From Parvularcula sp039822105 (lineage in GTDB: Bacteria > Pseudomonadota > Alphaproteobacteria > Caulobacterales > Parvularculaceae), in assembly GCA_039822105.1 (NCBI GenBank), contig JBCBMW010000005.1:141288-205287 (forward strand): DNA of 64,000 nt, given 5' to 3'. Shown in pieces: positions 18,213-27,045 of this stretch. A program made the translations under genes and the position numbers. The notes below the pieces were generated by a model that was not told where the DNA came from, made no database searches, and worked only from the letters and a program-made list of their open reading frames with translations. How positions within the stretch are numbered: the first letter of the stretch is position 1; each line of letters opens with the position of its first letter.

Positions 18213-18833
18213 GTGCAGGTATCAGGACTGTCAGACACGTTGATCCAAGACAGTTTGGGTGATCGTTTGCGCGACGGCGCTGATGGTCTCAGCGGTTTCT
18301 TCGGCGATGTCGCAAACAGCGTCGGCTATTTCGGCGAGGTGATGGCGGTCATTCTGGGTGTCTTCAGCTTCCTCGGGATTGGCGGCACCGCCCTCTTTTT
18401 CCTCTCGCTTATCCTTCTCGGTTTTGTGGGGGCGTTTTCGCCGCTGACGAAGACCACGAACTATCTCCTGGTGGTTATCGGCGTCACGCTCATCATCGTG
18501 ATGGGTGTCGGCGACCTGACCGAAGCCGGCGAGACGATGTCGACCCTGATGAATTACCTCGCCGTGATGCTCGTGCCGTTGGTCGTGGTCTATGGCCTGC
18601 GGATCGTCCTCAAACGGTTTGGACGCGGATCAGAGACAGAGCAGCTGCGCGAGGCGGTGACGGAGCTGACCGAGCAGGTCGCGGCCCTGCGCCGCGACCG
18701 TCAGGGCGAGAATGCTGACGAAGACCGCGGCGGCATTCGTGGACGTTACGCCGCCACTTCGGAAGAACCGGTGGCCGAACCCGCCCCTCAAGAGCGGCGT
18801 CCGACCAATCTCCGGCTGGTGCGTCGACGTTAG
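18213..18833 (+). CDS. Hypothetical three-helix membrane protein
   Basis: 206 residues from a GTG start. Three hydrophobic helices (about residues 43-75, 82-100 and 108-128) are followed by a short coiled-coil-like segment (TEQLREAVTELTEQVAALRR) and a charged, disordered tail. I do not recognise the family. The stop overlaps that of the convergent cysK by 4 bases. Confidence 0.72.
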   Translation: MQVSGLSDTLIQDSLGDRLRDGADGLSGFFGDVANSVGYFGEVMAVILGVFSFLGIGGTALFFLSLILLGFVGAFSPLTKTTNYLLVVIGVTLIIVMGVGDLTEAGETMSTLMNYLAVMLVPLVVVYGLRIVLKRFGRGSETEQLREAVTELTEQVAALRRDRQGENADEDRGGIRGRYAATSEEPVAEPAPQERRPTNLRLVRRR

Positions 18834-19900
18834 AGCTGTCCGCCCGGCGTTGATTTGCTGATCGCCAACTCCTCGTCGTTCATGTCTGCGCCGAATGGCT
18901 CGAACAAAGGCGTTGAGATGTAGCGCTCACCTGTATCCGGCAGCATGCAGAGGATCGACGTATCGGGGGCGGACTTTTTCGCGACCTCTAGTGCCACGTG
19001 GAAGGTCGATCCGCCAGAGACACCGGTGATGATCCCCTCCTTCGCCGCGAGCGCACGAGCAGCTGCGACACCCTGCTCACCCGAGACCGGCAGCAGGTCG
19101 TCATAATACTTGTTGTCGATGGTCTCTTGCAGGACCAAGGGAATGAAGTCGGGGCTCCAGCCTTGGATCGGGTGCGGCTGCCAGTGGGGGTGACTGCCGA
19201 GCGGCGCACCATCCGCACTGCGCTCCTGCGGGACACCTGAGGCGACCACTGGAGCCAGGTCAGGCTCGGACAACGCAATCTTCGTCTCTGGACGCTCCTT
19301 ACGCAGAACACGTGCGACACCGGTCACCGTGCCGCCGGTGCCGAAACCGGTGACGAACCAATCGAGTTTTTGCCCCTTAAAATCGCCGAGGATCTCACGC
19401 GCGGTGGTCTGCTCATGGATGTCGGCGTTCGCCTCATTCTCGAACTGGCGCGCGTAGAACCAGCCGTTTTGCTCGGCGAGCTCTTGCGCCTTTTTGTACA
19501 TGCCGAAGCCCTTCTCGGCCTTCGGTGTCAGGACGACTTTGGCGCCAAGGTACCGCATGAGCTTGCGGCGCTCGACTGAGAAGGTTTCCACCATGGTGAT
19601 GACCAGCGGGTAGCCCTTCGCCGCGCAGACCATGGCAAGGCCGATGCCAGTGTTCCCGGAGGTCGCCTCCACCACCGTCTGACCAGGCTTCAGAGCGCCG
19701 GTACGCTCCGCATGCTCAATAATCGAAATCGCCAGCCGATCCTTCACCGAGGCGGCGGGGTTGAAGAACTCCGCCTTCACATAAAGGTCGATCCCCTCGG
19801 GCGCGAGCCGTTGGATCTTGACCGCTGGGGTGTTGCCGATCGTGTCGACGATGCTGCCATAGATCTGACCACGGCCTTCAGTTGTTCTCACATCGGACAT
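18830..19900 (-). CDS. cysK: Cysteine synthase A (O-acetylserine sulfhydrylase)
   Basis: PLP enzyme making L-cysteine from O-acetylserine and sulfide. The PLP lysine is Lys53 in ASVKDRL, the substrate loop is TSGNTGIGLA, the phosphate-binding loop GTGGTVTGVA, and the Ser ligand of the PLP ring nitrogen lies in TGVSGGST. 356 residues is longer than E. coli CysK; the extra length is mainly an insertion after SEPDLAPVVA, containing GSHPHWQPHPIQGW, that replaces the usual short loop before the IQGIG-type motif. The start has GAGG eight bases upstream. Confidence 0.94.
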   Translation of the reverse strand: MSDVRTTEGRGQIYGSIVDTIGNTPAVKIQRLAPEGIDLYVKAEFFNPAASVKDRLAISIIEHAERTGALKPGQTVVEATSGNTGIGLAMVCAAKGYPLVITMVETFSVERRKLMRYLGAKVVLTPKAEKGFGMYKKAQELAEQNGWFYARQFENEANADIHEQTTAREILGDFKGQKLDWFVTGFGTGGTVTGVARVLRKERPETKIALSEPDLAPVVASGVPQERSADGAPLGSHPHWQPHPIQGWSPDFIPLVLQETIDNKYYDDLLPVSGEQGVAAARALAAKEGIITGVSGGSTFHVALEVAKKSAPDTSILCMLPDTGERYISTPLFEPFGADMNDEELAISKSTPGGQL

Positions 19901-19984
19901 CAGTATACCTCACCGTTTCCTCTGGCTTATTTGGATCCTTCGGGCACCTATGCGCAAGCCAGCTGCGCAGGAAGAGGCAGACAG

Positions 19985-20012
19985 CAAAAAGCCGCCCACG
20001 GAGGGGCGGCCT
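19985..20012 (-). terminator. Rho-independent terminator of the F1 ATP synthase operon
   Basis: On the minus strand a 7-base stem (20004-20010 with 19991-19997, GCCGCCC/GGGCGGC) is followed by TTTTTGCTG. It begins about 30 bases after the atpC stop and ends the atp transcript before cysK. Confidence 0.9.
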
Positions 20013-20040
20013 TACAAAAACAACGCCGTTGTTCGGGTGC

Positions 20041-20418
20041 TCAGTACTTCGACAAAGCGTCGATCGCGCGTTGGGCGTTGAGAACGGTCTCAGGCACTGC
20101 GTCTTCTAAGAGCTTCTCCGCCTCTTGGCGTTCTGAGGCCAAGACATCGCCAGCGAGATCAGCTTCGGCGACAGCCTTCTCCGCCAGCACGGTGAGGCCC
20201 TTCTGGGAAACATCGGCAAAGCCGCCGCGTACATAGGTCTTCTGCACCGAACCGCCGGTGTGGACCTCGATCATACCAGGGGAGAGGGTCGCCATGAGCG
20301 GCGCGTGCTCGGCCCGCACTTCAAAGATGCCTTCGGTGCCTGGCACCACGACGGCATCGACATCACCGCTGAAAAGCTCGCGCTCAGGCGACACAAGAGA
20401 AAAAGCAAACTGCGACAT
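20041..20418 (-). CDS. atpC: ATP synthase F1 subunit epsilon
   Basis: Rotor-stalk subunit that links F1 to the c-ring and can inhibit ATP hydrolysis. 125 residues: the N-terminal beta-sandwich is complete (FSLVSPERELFSGDVDAVVV, GTEGIFEVRAEHAPLMATL, YVRGGFADV) and a short C-terminal helical part follows (RQEAEKLLEDAV), somewhat shorter than in E. coli, as is usual in alphaproteobacteria. GGAGA precedes the start. Last gene of the operon. Confidence 0.95.
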   Translation of the reverse strand: MSQFAFSLVSPERELFSGDVDAVVVPGTEGIFEVRAEHAPLMATLSPGMIEVHTGGSVQKTYVRGGFADVSQKGLTVLAEKAVAEADLAGDVLASERQEAEKLLEDAVPETVLNAQRAIDALSKY

Positions 20419-20448
20419 CGGTCTTATCTCCGCCGCAGCGGCTGATGA

Positions 20449-20619
20449 TCAACCGAAGCGGCCCGACAGGTTCAAGATCATATCCGTGGCCAGCGCAAGC
20501 GAGCCAAGGGTGGTCAGGGAAAGGACCGCATAAGCAAAGCCGCGGCGGCCCACCTGAGCCAATTCTTCCTTCGAGATGCCCATAGACACCCAGAACTGAT
20601 CAACGACACTTACCAACAT
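20449..20619 (-). CDS. 56-residue single-helix membrane protein between atpD and atpC
   Basis: An intact small gene with a near-perfect ribosome binding site (GGAGGTGTCGTG before ATG). The product starts MLVSVVDQFWVSMGISKEEL, has a single hydrophobic helix (about residues 28-50, with YAVLSLTTLGSLALATDMIL) and ends NLSGRFG. The amphipathic N-terminus and a GRRG turn precede the helix. It lies 30 bases before atpC and on the same strand, so it is almost certainly on the atp transcript. I do not know a described F1-operon gene at this position. Function unknown; an ATP-synthase-associated peptide is possible. Confidence 0.72.
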   Translation of the reverse strand: MLVSVVDQFWVSMGISKEELAQVGRRGFAYAVLSLTTLGSLALATDMILNLSGRFG

Positions 20620-20668
20620 CACGACACCTCCATGAGGAACTGACTTGATGACGTCGTTGCAATCTTCG

Positions 20669-20806
20669 GGCCCAGAAGGGCCACATTCCCGCCCAATAAG
20701 CGGAAAAAGTGGCGAGTTTACTGACTGTTAGGGCTATTCCGTGCCCGTCGTTAACCAGTGCAAGCAGCACCCGCCTTGGTTGTTAGGGGTCCCGGCGGAA
20801 CCCCTA
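20669..20806 (-). other. Structured gap between atpD and the small membrane-protein gene
   Basis: The 197-base gap 20620-20816 is unusually long for this operon. Two inverted repeats lie in it: TAGGGGT (20784-20790) with ACCCCTA (20800-20806) about 10 bases after the atpD stop, and GGCCC (20669-20673) with GGGCC (20678-20682). Neither has a T-run on the minus strand, so they are candidate mRNA-processing or attenuation elements rather than terminators. I saw no convincing promoter here. Confidence 0.35.
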
Positions 20807-20816
20807 TTAAGGATGC

Positions 20817-22244
20817 TTATGCAGCTTCAGCCATCTTCTCGGCCTTGGCGATGGCATCGTCGATACCGCCGCACATGTAGAAAGCCTGTTCCGGAAGATG
20901 GTCATATTCGCCCGCAATGAGCGCCTTGAAGGACTTCACAGTGTCCTCAAGTGGGACCTGGACACCCGGTGAACCGGTGAAGACCTCGGCCACGTCGAAC
21001 GGTTGCGAGAGGAAGCGTTCCACTTTCCGGGCGCGTGCCACGGTCAGTTTGTCCTCTTCTGAGAGCTCGTCCATGCCGAGGATGGCGATGATGTCCTGAA
21101 GTGACTTGTAGCGCTGCAGGATGTTCTGAACGCCGCGAGCGACTTCATAGTGCTCTTCACCGACAACGCGCGGGTCGAGGATCCGCGAGGTCGAGTCGAG
21201 TGGGTCCACAGCTGGGTAGATGCCCTTTTCCGAGATCGCGCGGTTGAGAACCGTGGTCGCGTCGAGGTGGGCAAAGGTCGTCGCCGGCGCAGGGTCAGTG
21301 AGGTCGTCCGCCGGGACGTAGACCGCTTGCACTGAGGTGATCGAACCTTTGGTCGTGGTCGTGATCCGCTCCTGCATGCCGCCCATGTCGGTGGCGAGCG
21401 TTGGTTGGTAGCCCACAGCCGATGGGATCCGGCCGAGAAGCGCAGACACTTCCGAACCGGCTTGCGTGAAGCGGAAGATGTTGTCGACGAAGAACAGAAC
21501 GTCTTGGCCCTGATCACGGAAGTGCTCAGCCACCGTCAGACCGGTGAGAGCAACTCGGGCACGTGCGCCTGGCGGCTCGTTCATTTGGCCGTAGATCAAC
21601 GAGGCCTTCGAACCCTCAGCCGAGCCGTTGTTCTCCGCTGGGTTCTTGTTCACGTTCGATTCGATCATCTCCCAGTAAAGGTCGTTGCCTTCACGGGTCC
21701 GCTCACCAACACCGGCGAACACAGAGTAACCGCCGTGCACCTTCGCGATGTTGTTGATGAGCTCCTGGATGAGAACCGTCTTGCCCACACCGGCACCGCC
21801 GAAGAGGCCGATCTTACCGCCGCGAGCGTAAGGGCAAAGAAGGTCGATGACTTTGATACCCGTGGCGAGAACCTCAGCCTCAGTGGACTGCTCAACCAGT
21901 GGCGGGGCTTCTGCGTGGATCGGACGTTTCACGTCCGAAGGGATCGGGCCCATGTCGTCCACTGGTTCGCCGATCACGTTCATGATCCGGCCCAGGGTGC
22001 CCTCACCCACCGGGACCTGGATCGCGGTACCGGTGTCCGACACGCTCTGACCGCGGACAAGACCTTCGGTGGAGTCCATAGCGATGGTCCGAACCGTGTT
22101 CTGACCAAGGTGCTGAGCAACCTCAAGCACCAGGCGGTTGCCGCCATTGTCTGTTTCGAGTGCGTTCAGGATCGCTGGGAGGTGGCCGTCGAACTCGACG
22201 TCCACGACCGCGCCGATCACCTGCGCAATTTTTCCTTCTGCCAT
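20817..22244 (-). CDS. atpD: ATP synthase F1 subunit beta
   Basis: Catalytic subunit of F1. Walker A GGAGVGKT (about residues 151-158), catalytic Glu in GVGERTREGNDLY, the DELSEED-type loop as DELSEEDKLTVARARK, and the adenine-binding aromatic in the C-terminal part. 475 residues, normal. AGAGG lies 8 bases before ATG. In the usual alphaproteobacterial order atpG stands directly upstream; here a dioxygenase gene intervenes. Confidence 0.98.
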   Translation of the reverse strand: MAEGKIAQVIGAVVDVEFDGHLPAILNALETDNGGNRLVLEVAQHLGQNTVRTIAMDSTEGLVRGQSVSDTGTAIQVPVGEGTLGRIMNVIGEPVDDMGPIPSDVKRPIHAEAPPLVEQSTEAEVLATGIKVIDLLCPYARGGKIGLFGGAGVGKTVLIQELINNIAKVHGGYSVFAGVGERTREGNDLYWEMIESNVNKNPAENNGSAEGSKASLIYGQMNEPPGARARVALTGLTVAEHFRDQGQDVLFFVDNIFRFTQAGSEVSALLGRIPSAVGYQPTLATDMGGMQERITTTTKGSITSVQAVYVPADDLTDPAPATTFAHLDATTVLNRAISEKGIYPAVDPLDSTSRILDPRVVGEEHYEVARGVQNILQRYKSLQDIIAILGMDELSEEDKLTVARARKVERFLSQPFDVAEVFTGSPGVQVPLEDTVKSFKALIAGEYDHLPEQAFYMCGGIDDAIAKAEKMAEAA

Positions 22245-22313
22245 TATCAGCCTCTTTTTATCTCGCGGGCCGTTAGCAGCCCTTGACTGGGTTTTCCATG
22301 CTCTTTGCGAGCC

Positions 22314-23261
22314 TCATTTGCGGATTCTTCGGGCTTGCCCGTGCGCGTCGAATACAATGGGGCGCTTGCTCAAAAGAGCCCTAGCTGTCGCAGCGATGGT
22401 CCGAAATGTCGGCATCGCGGGTCGGCCATTTCGCCGCGGCCAACGAACGTGACCCGCGGAGATATCGAACGGGATTCGGACCGAAGCAGCCGTGATGTCA
22501 TCGCCCACTGTCATCGGCGTGTGGTAGAGACAGTCTTCGAAGAAATAGTGCGTCACCAGCGACTTCCGTGTTCGCTCGGCTTCGCTCACGGGCGATCCGC
22601 CGTGTAGCAAATTGGCCGCCCAAATCAGCGCCTGGCCTTTTTTGATGAGGCCAAATTGCTCTTGGAACCCATGCTCCGAGATGATGTTTTCCACTGCCTG
22701 ATTGTTGTGGGTCGCGTAATCGGCCTTGTCGGGCGTTCGCGATTTGATGCCCATCACCCGCGGCGTTAGCGGCGGTAGCTTGTGACTGCCTGGGTAATAG
22801 ACCAGTGGGCCGGCGCCCTCGTGCACGTCTTCAAGCGCCAACCACACTCCGCACATGAACTTGGCCGGCTCGCTATGGAAATGGGTCGTATCCGAATGCG
22901 GAAACTGTTGGCTACCCGAACGGAAATTGAGGGTCTGAAACGGAAAAGGCTCACGCCCGTAGGCTAACCGCAGCAGACGCATAACGCGCGCATCGCAGGC
23001 GAGGCTCTTCATCGACGGCGATTGCAACCAAGCGTCCTGAACGCGAACAGCGCCCGCCTCGAAATAGGCATCAACCTCGGCCCACGCCTGATCACAACGG
23101 TCAAGGGTGGCTTCGTCGGAAAGATCAACCAACGCGAGGCCGTCGTCCCTCAGCTCACCAACAACACGCCGTTCATCCGCTGTCGCCTCATTCGCATCGA
23201 GCCAAGCGTCAAGCCCACTTGCATCGACCCGCGGTATCGTGGGGAGCGCGTTCTGGGTCAT
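22314..23261 (-). CDS. Phytanoyl-CoA dioxygenase (PhyH) family protein, inside the atp operon
   Basis: Fe(II)/2-oxoglutarate-dependent dioxygenase fold, 315 residues. The metal triad is visible: His and Asp of FPHSDTTHFHSEP and the distal His in NLLHGGSPV, with the 2-oxoglutarate-binding Arg in TRKSLVTHYF. The middle contains the typical LEDVHEGAGPLVYYPGSHK. The family hydroxylates lipids, amino acids and small metabolites; the substrate is unknown. The gene is on the same strand between atpG (58 bases) and atpD (69 bases), so it should be co-transcribed with them. This is not a normal member of the operon. Confidence 0.88.
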   Translation of the reverse strand: MTQNALPTIPRVDASGLDAWLDANEATADERRVVGELRDDGLALVDLSDEATLDRCDQAWAEVDAYFEAGAVRVQDAWLQSPSMKSLACDARVMRLLRLAYGREPFPFQTLNFRSGSQQFPHSDTTHFHSEPAKFMCGVWLALEDVHEGAGPLVYYPGSHKLPPLTPRVMGIKSRTPDKADYATHNNQAVENIISEHGFQEQFGLIKKGQALIWAANLLHGGSPVSEAERTRKSLVTHYFFEDCLYHTPMTVGDDITAASVRIPFDISAGHVRWPRRNGRPAMPTFRTIAATARALLSKRPIVFDAHGQARRIRK

Positions 23262-23319
23262 GACATTTGCATCCCCCGATCGGGCTGCGCGGTGCGGATC
23301 AGCCTCGTGGGCGAGGCCG

Positions 23320-24201
23320 CTAAACGCTTTCGGCGCCTGCGATGATTTCGACGAGTTCCGTCGTGATTTGCGCCTGGCGGGCGCGGTTGTACTGAATGTT
23401 GAGCTTGTCGATCAGCTCGCCTGCGTTGCGCGTCGCGTTGTCCATCGCGGTCATCGAGGCGGCTTGTTCCGATGCGACGTTCTCGAGCAATGCGCGGAAG
23501 ACCTGCACACTGACGTAACGCGGAAGCAGTGTCTCGAGGATCACCTCTTCATCGGGTTCGTATTCGTAAGGCGCCGAGATCTTGTTCTCGCCCTCTTCGA
23601 CCTCTGGTGGGCTTGCCGGAATGATTTGGTTGGCGGTTGGAACCTGGCTGATCACGGACTGGAACCGGCCGAAGAACACGGTCGCGACGTCGAACTCACC
23701 CGCCTCGTACATCTCAAGCAGTTTGGTGCTGATCAGCGACGCTTCGTCGAAACCGATGTTCCGTGTTTCTTTAAAGTCGACTGTCTCAACGATCAGATCA
23801 CTGTAGAGACGTTTCAAGAGCTCATAGCCCTTCGTCCCCACCGTGAAGAGTTTGACCTTCTTGCCCTCGCCCTGAAGCTTGATGATGTGCTCCCGCGCGA
23901 GACGCGCGATGGACGAGTTGAACGCGCCGCAAAGGCCACGGTCAGCTGTCGCGACGACAAGAAGATGCGTTTCGTCTTTGCCGGTGCCAGTGAGAAGCTT
24001 CGGACCTGGCGCACCAGGGGTCAGGCCCGCGGCGAGATTGGCGAGCACCGTTTCGATACGCTCAGCATAAGGACGAGCTGCGGTTGCGGCCTCCTCAGCG
24101 CGGCGCAGTTTTGCAGCCGCGACCATCTGCTTGGCCTTGGTAATTTTCTGGGTCGACTTCACCGAGCCGATGCGGGTTTTGAGGTCTTTGAGGCTTGGCA
24201 T
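23320..24201 (-). CDS. atpG: ATP synthase F1 subunit gamma
   Basis: Central rotor shaft of F1. 293 residues with the two long coiled-coil helices at the ends: MPSLKDLKTRIGSVKSTQKI at the N-terminus and the C-terminal ATRNAGELIDKLNIQYNRAR, ITTELVEIIAGAE, plus the Rossmann-like middle (ATADRGLCGAFNSSI). All family features look intact. Confidence 0.97.
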   Translation of the reverse strand: MPSLKDLKTRIGSVKSTQKITKAKQMVAAAKLRRAEEAATAARPYAERIETVLANLAAGLTPGAPGPKLLTGTGKDETHLLVVATADRGLCGAFNSSIARLAREHIIKLQGEGKKVKLFTVGTKGYELLKRLYSDLIVETVDFKETRNIGFDEASLISTKLLEMYEAGEFDVATVFFGRFQSVISQVPTANQIIPASPPEVEEGENKISAPYEYEPDEEVILETLLPRYVSVQVFRALLENVASEQAASMTAMDNATRNAGELIDKLNIQYNRARQAQITTELVEIIAGAESV

Positions 24202-24213
24202 GGTGGTGTGTTC

Positions 24214-24756
24214 CTAGTTCGCGCTGTCGTCGACAAGGTCGATGGCGCGCGCCATGGGGTGGCCGTCGAGATCAACGAGAGGTGCCCCGGCATTGTTGTA
24301 GTGCTCAACCAGGCGGTCGCGGCAAGCCGTGATCTCTTGGTCCAATTCTTCACCCATCGGAATATCCGTACGGTCTCGAAGGCGGGAGACATAGGCAATA
24401 CGATTGCCGCCCGCGCGGCGCACTTCATATTCCCAGATGGCAAGTTCACGGCGCTCATCCACCGCCTCGCCCTCTTCCTCGGTGACCTTCACAAGCTGCA
24501 GAACCTGCACACCGGCGCAGTTCTGCGTGGTCATCGGCCCAAGCGGACGGACCAGCTTCTCTTCTTCACTCAGCGAAACCTTCGAATACGGAGGAGACGG
24601 CAGGCGCTGCATGGTCTGAAGGGCAATGGTCGTGTCATGCGGATTGGACCGCCAAGGCGTTGAGGAGTCCGAGCGGGCCGCAGAGTTCCAAGTTCCTCCG
24701 CAGCCGGCCAGGCACGTCAGGAGCGCAGCAGCGATCAGAAGTTTGACCTCATTCAT
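24214..24756 (-). CDS. Hypothetical lipoprotein inside the atp operon
   Basis: 180 residues beginning MNEVKLLIAAALLTCLAGC, a lipoprotein signal with lipobox LAGC. AGGGAG stands seven or so bases before the ATG at 24756, which decides this start over one seven residues upstream. The mature part is charged and shows no known domain to me. It fits between atpA (24 bases upstream) and atpG (12 bases downstream) with no room for its own promoter, so it is probably expressed with the F1 genes. Function unknown. Confidence 0.8.
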   Translation of the reverse strand: MNEVKLLIAAALLTCLAGCGGTWNSAARSDSSTPWRSNPHDTTIALQTMQRLPSPPYSKVSLSEEEKLVRPLGPMTTQNCAGVQVLQLVKVTEEEGEAVDERRELAIWEYEVRRAGGNRIAYVSRLRDRTDIPMGEELDQEITACRDRLVEHYNNAGAPLVDLDGHPMARAIDLVDDSAN

Positions 24757-24780
24757 CGTCCGCACTCCCTTGATCAATCC

Positions 24781-26313
24781 TTACGCGAAGTTCTTCGAGA
24801 ACGTCTCGAGGATCTCGGTCAGCTTTTTCTCAAGATCGTCGGTGAGTTTCTTCTGGTCGCGAATGCCGGTCAGCACGTCTTCGTGCTGGCTGTGCATGTG
24901 GCGGAGGAACTCGTCTTCGAACTTGCCAACCTGAGCCGTCTCGATGCCGTCGAGATAGCCGCGGGTACCGGCAAAGATCACAGCGACCTGCTCTTCGACC
25001 TGGAGCGGTGAGTACTGGGCTTGCTTCAGAAGCTCCGTCAGGCGTGCACCACGGTTCAGCGTGGCTTGCGTTGCGGCGTCGAGATCGGAGCCGAACTGAG
25101 CAAAGGCGGCAAGCTCACGGTACTGAGCAAGCTCACCCTTAATCTTACCAGCCACCTGCTTCATCGCCTTAATCTGTGCGGACGAGCCCACCCGGCTCAC
25201 CGAAAGACCAACGTTCACGGCAGGACGGATGCCTTGGTAGAAGAGATCGGTTTCGAGGAAGATCTGGCCGTCGGTGATCGAGATCACGTTGGTCGGGATA
25301 TAGGCCGACACGTCGTTCGCCTGCGTCTCAATGATCGGCAGCGCGGTCAGCGAGCCTGAACCGTGGTCTTCGTTGAGCTTCGCCGCTCGCTCAAGAAGGC
25401 GGGAGTGAAGATAGAAAACGTCGCCCGGGAATGCTTCGCGGCCTGGTGGACGGCGCAGAAGCAGCGACATCTGACGGTACGAGACCGCTTGCTTGGTGAG
25501 GTCGTCATAAACGATCACGGCGTGCATGCCGTTGTCGCGGAAATACTCACCCATCGCGCAACCAGCGAACGGCGCAAGAAACTGAAGCGGCGCTGGGTCC
25601 GATGCGGTCGCCGCCACAACGATGGTGTAGTCGAGGGCGCCGTTGTCTTGCAGCGTCTTGACGATCTGCGCGACGGTCGAACGCTTCTGGCCGATCGCAA
25701 CATAGATGCAGAAGAGCTTGCCTGAATCGTCAGCAGCAGCAGCGTTGGGCTCGCGCTGGTTCAGCATCGCGTCGATGCAGATCGCGGTCTTACCCGTCTG
25801 GCGGTCACCGATGACGAGTTCACGCTGGCCGCGGCCGACGGGGATCATCGCGTCGATGGCTTTGATACCGGTCTGCACTGGTTCGTGCACCGATTTCCGC
25901 GGCAGGATGCCCGGCGCTTTCACGTCCACAAGGCGGCGCTCAGAGCCTTCGATCGGGCCTTTGCCGTCGAGCGGATTGCCGAGCGGATCGACAACGCGGC
26001 CGAGAAGACCTTTGCCGACGGGGACGTCCACGATCGCTTCCGTCCGCTTCACCGTTTGACCTTCGGAGATGCCCGTGTCGTCGCCGAAGATCACGACGCC
26101 GACATTGTCCTCTTCGAGGTTCAACGCCATGCCTTTGATGCCGCCTTCGAACTCGACCATCTCACCGGCGCGGACATTGTCGAGGCCATAGACCCGAGCA
26201 ATACCGTCACCCACGGAGAGCACTTGGCCGATCTCAGAGACCTCGGCGTCTTTGCCGAAATCCTTGATCTGCGTTTTCAGGATGGAGCTGATTTCTGACG
26301 CGTTGAGTTCCAT
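24781..26313 (-). CDS. atpA: ATP synthase F1 subunit alpha
   Basis: Non-catalytic nucleotide-binding subunit of F1. Walker A GDRQTGKT (about residues 169-176), the signature near PAVNVGLSVSRVGSSAQ, and the N-terminal amphipathic MELNASEISSILKTQIKDF that binds delta. 510 residues, normal. It follows atpH after four bases. Confidence 0.98.
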   Translation of the reverse strand: MELNASEISSILKTQIKDFGKDAEVSEIGQVLSVGDGIARVYGLDNVRAGEMVEFEGGIKGMALNLEEDNVGVVIFGDDTGISEGQTVKRTEAIVDVPVGKGLLGRVVDPLGNPLDGKGPIEGSERRLVDVKAPGILPRKSVHEPVQTGIKAIDAMIPVGRGQRELVIGDRQTGKTAICIDAMLNQREPNAAAADDSGKLFCIYVAIGQKRSTVAQIVKTLQDNGALDYTIVVAATASDPAPLQFLAPFAGCAMGEYFRDNGMHAVIVYDDLTKQAVSYRQMSLLLRRPPGREAFPGDVFYLHSRLLERAAKLNEDHGSGSLTALPIIETQANDVSAYIPTNVISITDGQIFLETDLFYQGIRPAVNVGLSVSRVGSSAQIKAMKQVAGKIKGELAQYRELAAFAQFGSDLDAATQATLNRGARLTELLKQAQYSPLQVEEQVAVIFAGTRGYLDGIETAQVGKFEDEFLRHMHSQHEDVLTGIRDQKKLTDDLEKKLTEILETFSKNFA

Positions 26314-26317
26314 ACGC

Positions 26318-26866
26318 TTACGCCTCTTTCAGTCGGGCGCGCAGGCGCGCCAATTTGGTTTTGAGGGAGGAATCGATCATCCGGCTGCCGATCTTCACGA
26401 TCAGGCCGCCAAGAAGGTCGGGGTCGGTGCGGGTGTCGAGATTGACGTCTTTGCCAATCGATGCGCGGAGCTGCGCACGCAGCTCACTGGCCTGGTCATC
26501 GCTAAGCGGGTGCGCCGAGACGACCTCGGCGGACACTTCGCCGCGGGCCTCAGCGGCCAGGCGTTTGAAGTTCGCGATCACCGTGAGCAGCACCGGCAGG
26601 CGGCTGTTGGTGGCGAGCAGTTTAATGAGGTTCGTGGTGAGCTGATCGGCGCCACCTTTTTCGAGCACTGCTGCCAAGCCCGAAAGCTTTGTGTCAGCAG
26701 GGAAAGCTGGCGACTGGACCAGGCGCCTCAGATCATCGCTCTCGTCATAGGCTCGGCGGATTGCTTCGAGTTCCGCCTCGATCGCGTCCACTTTGCCTTC
26801 GTCCTGGGCCAGTTCGAAAAAGGCTGCGGCGTAGCGCTCGGCGATCTCGGACCGTGAGTCGGCCAT
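26318..26866 (-). CDS. atpH: ATP synthase F1 subunit delta (OSCP)
   Basis: Peripheral stalk subunit joining F1 to the b subunits. 182 residues from MADSRSEIAERYAAAFFELA; an N-terminal helical bundle and a C-terminal section with the family motif GGLIVKIGSRMIDSSLKTKL. The frame continues 45 codons upstream, but that part has no protein character, and GGAG lies upstream of the chosen ATG. First gene of the F1 operon; F0 genes are elsewhere, as is usual in alphaproteobacteria. Confidence 0.95.
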   Translation of the reverse strand: MADSRSEIAERYAAAFFELAQDEGKVDAIEAELEAIRRAYDESDDLRRLVQSPAFPADTKLSGLAAVLEKGGADQLTTNLIKLLATNSRLPVLLTVIANFKRLAAEARGEVSAEVVSAHPLSDDQASELRAQLRASIGKDVNLDTRTDPDLLGGLIVKIGSRMIDSSLKTKLARLRARLKEA

Positions 26867-27045
26867 AGTGTTCTTCTTCTCCGTCGCGGATAGCCGCCTC
26901 GCAGCTTGGGGGGACCCCTGAAAAGCAGACGGCACAAGGAGCGAGAGGCGATCTCCCGCATGCGCAGCCGGGCCGCTAGCACGCGTTTTTGAGGGGTGCA
27001 ATGCGCTGGTCGAACGCAGGGGGCAGTGAAGTGAAAAAGGTCGTT

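Noticed and set aside
23107..24663. 518-codon plus-strand frame opposite atpG and its neighbours
   Set aside because: Covers three well-supported minus-strand genes and reads as low-complexity His/Arg/Asp-rich sequence typical of a shadow frame.
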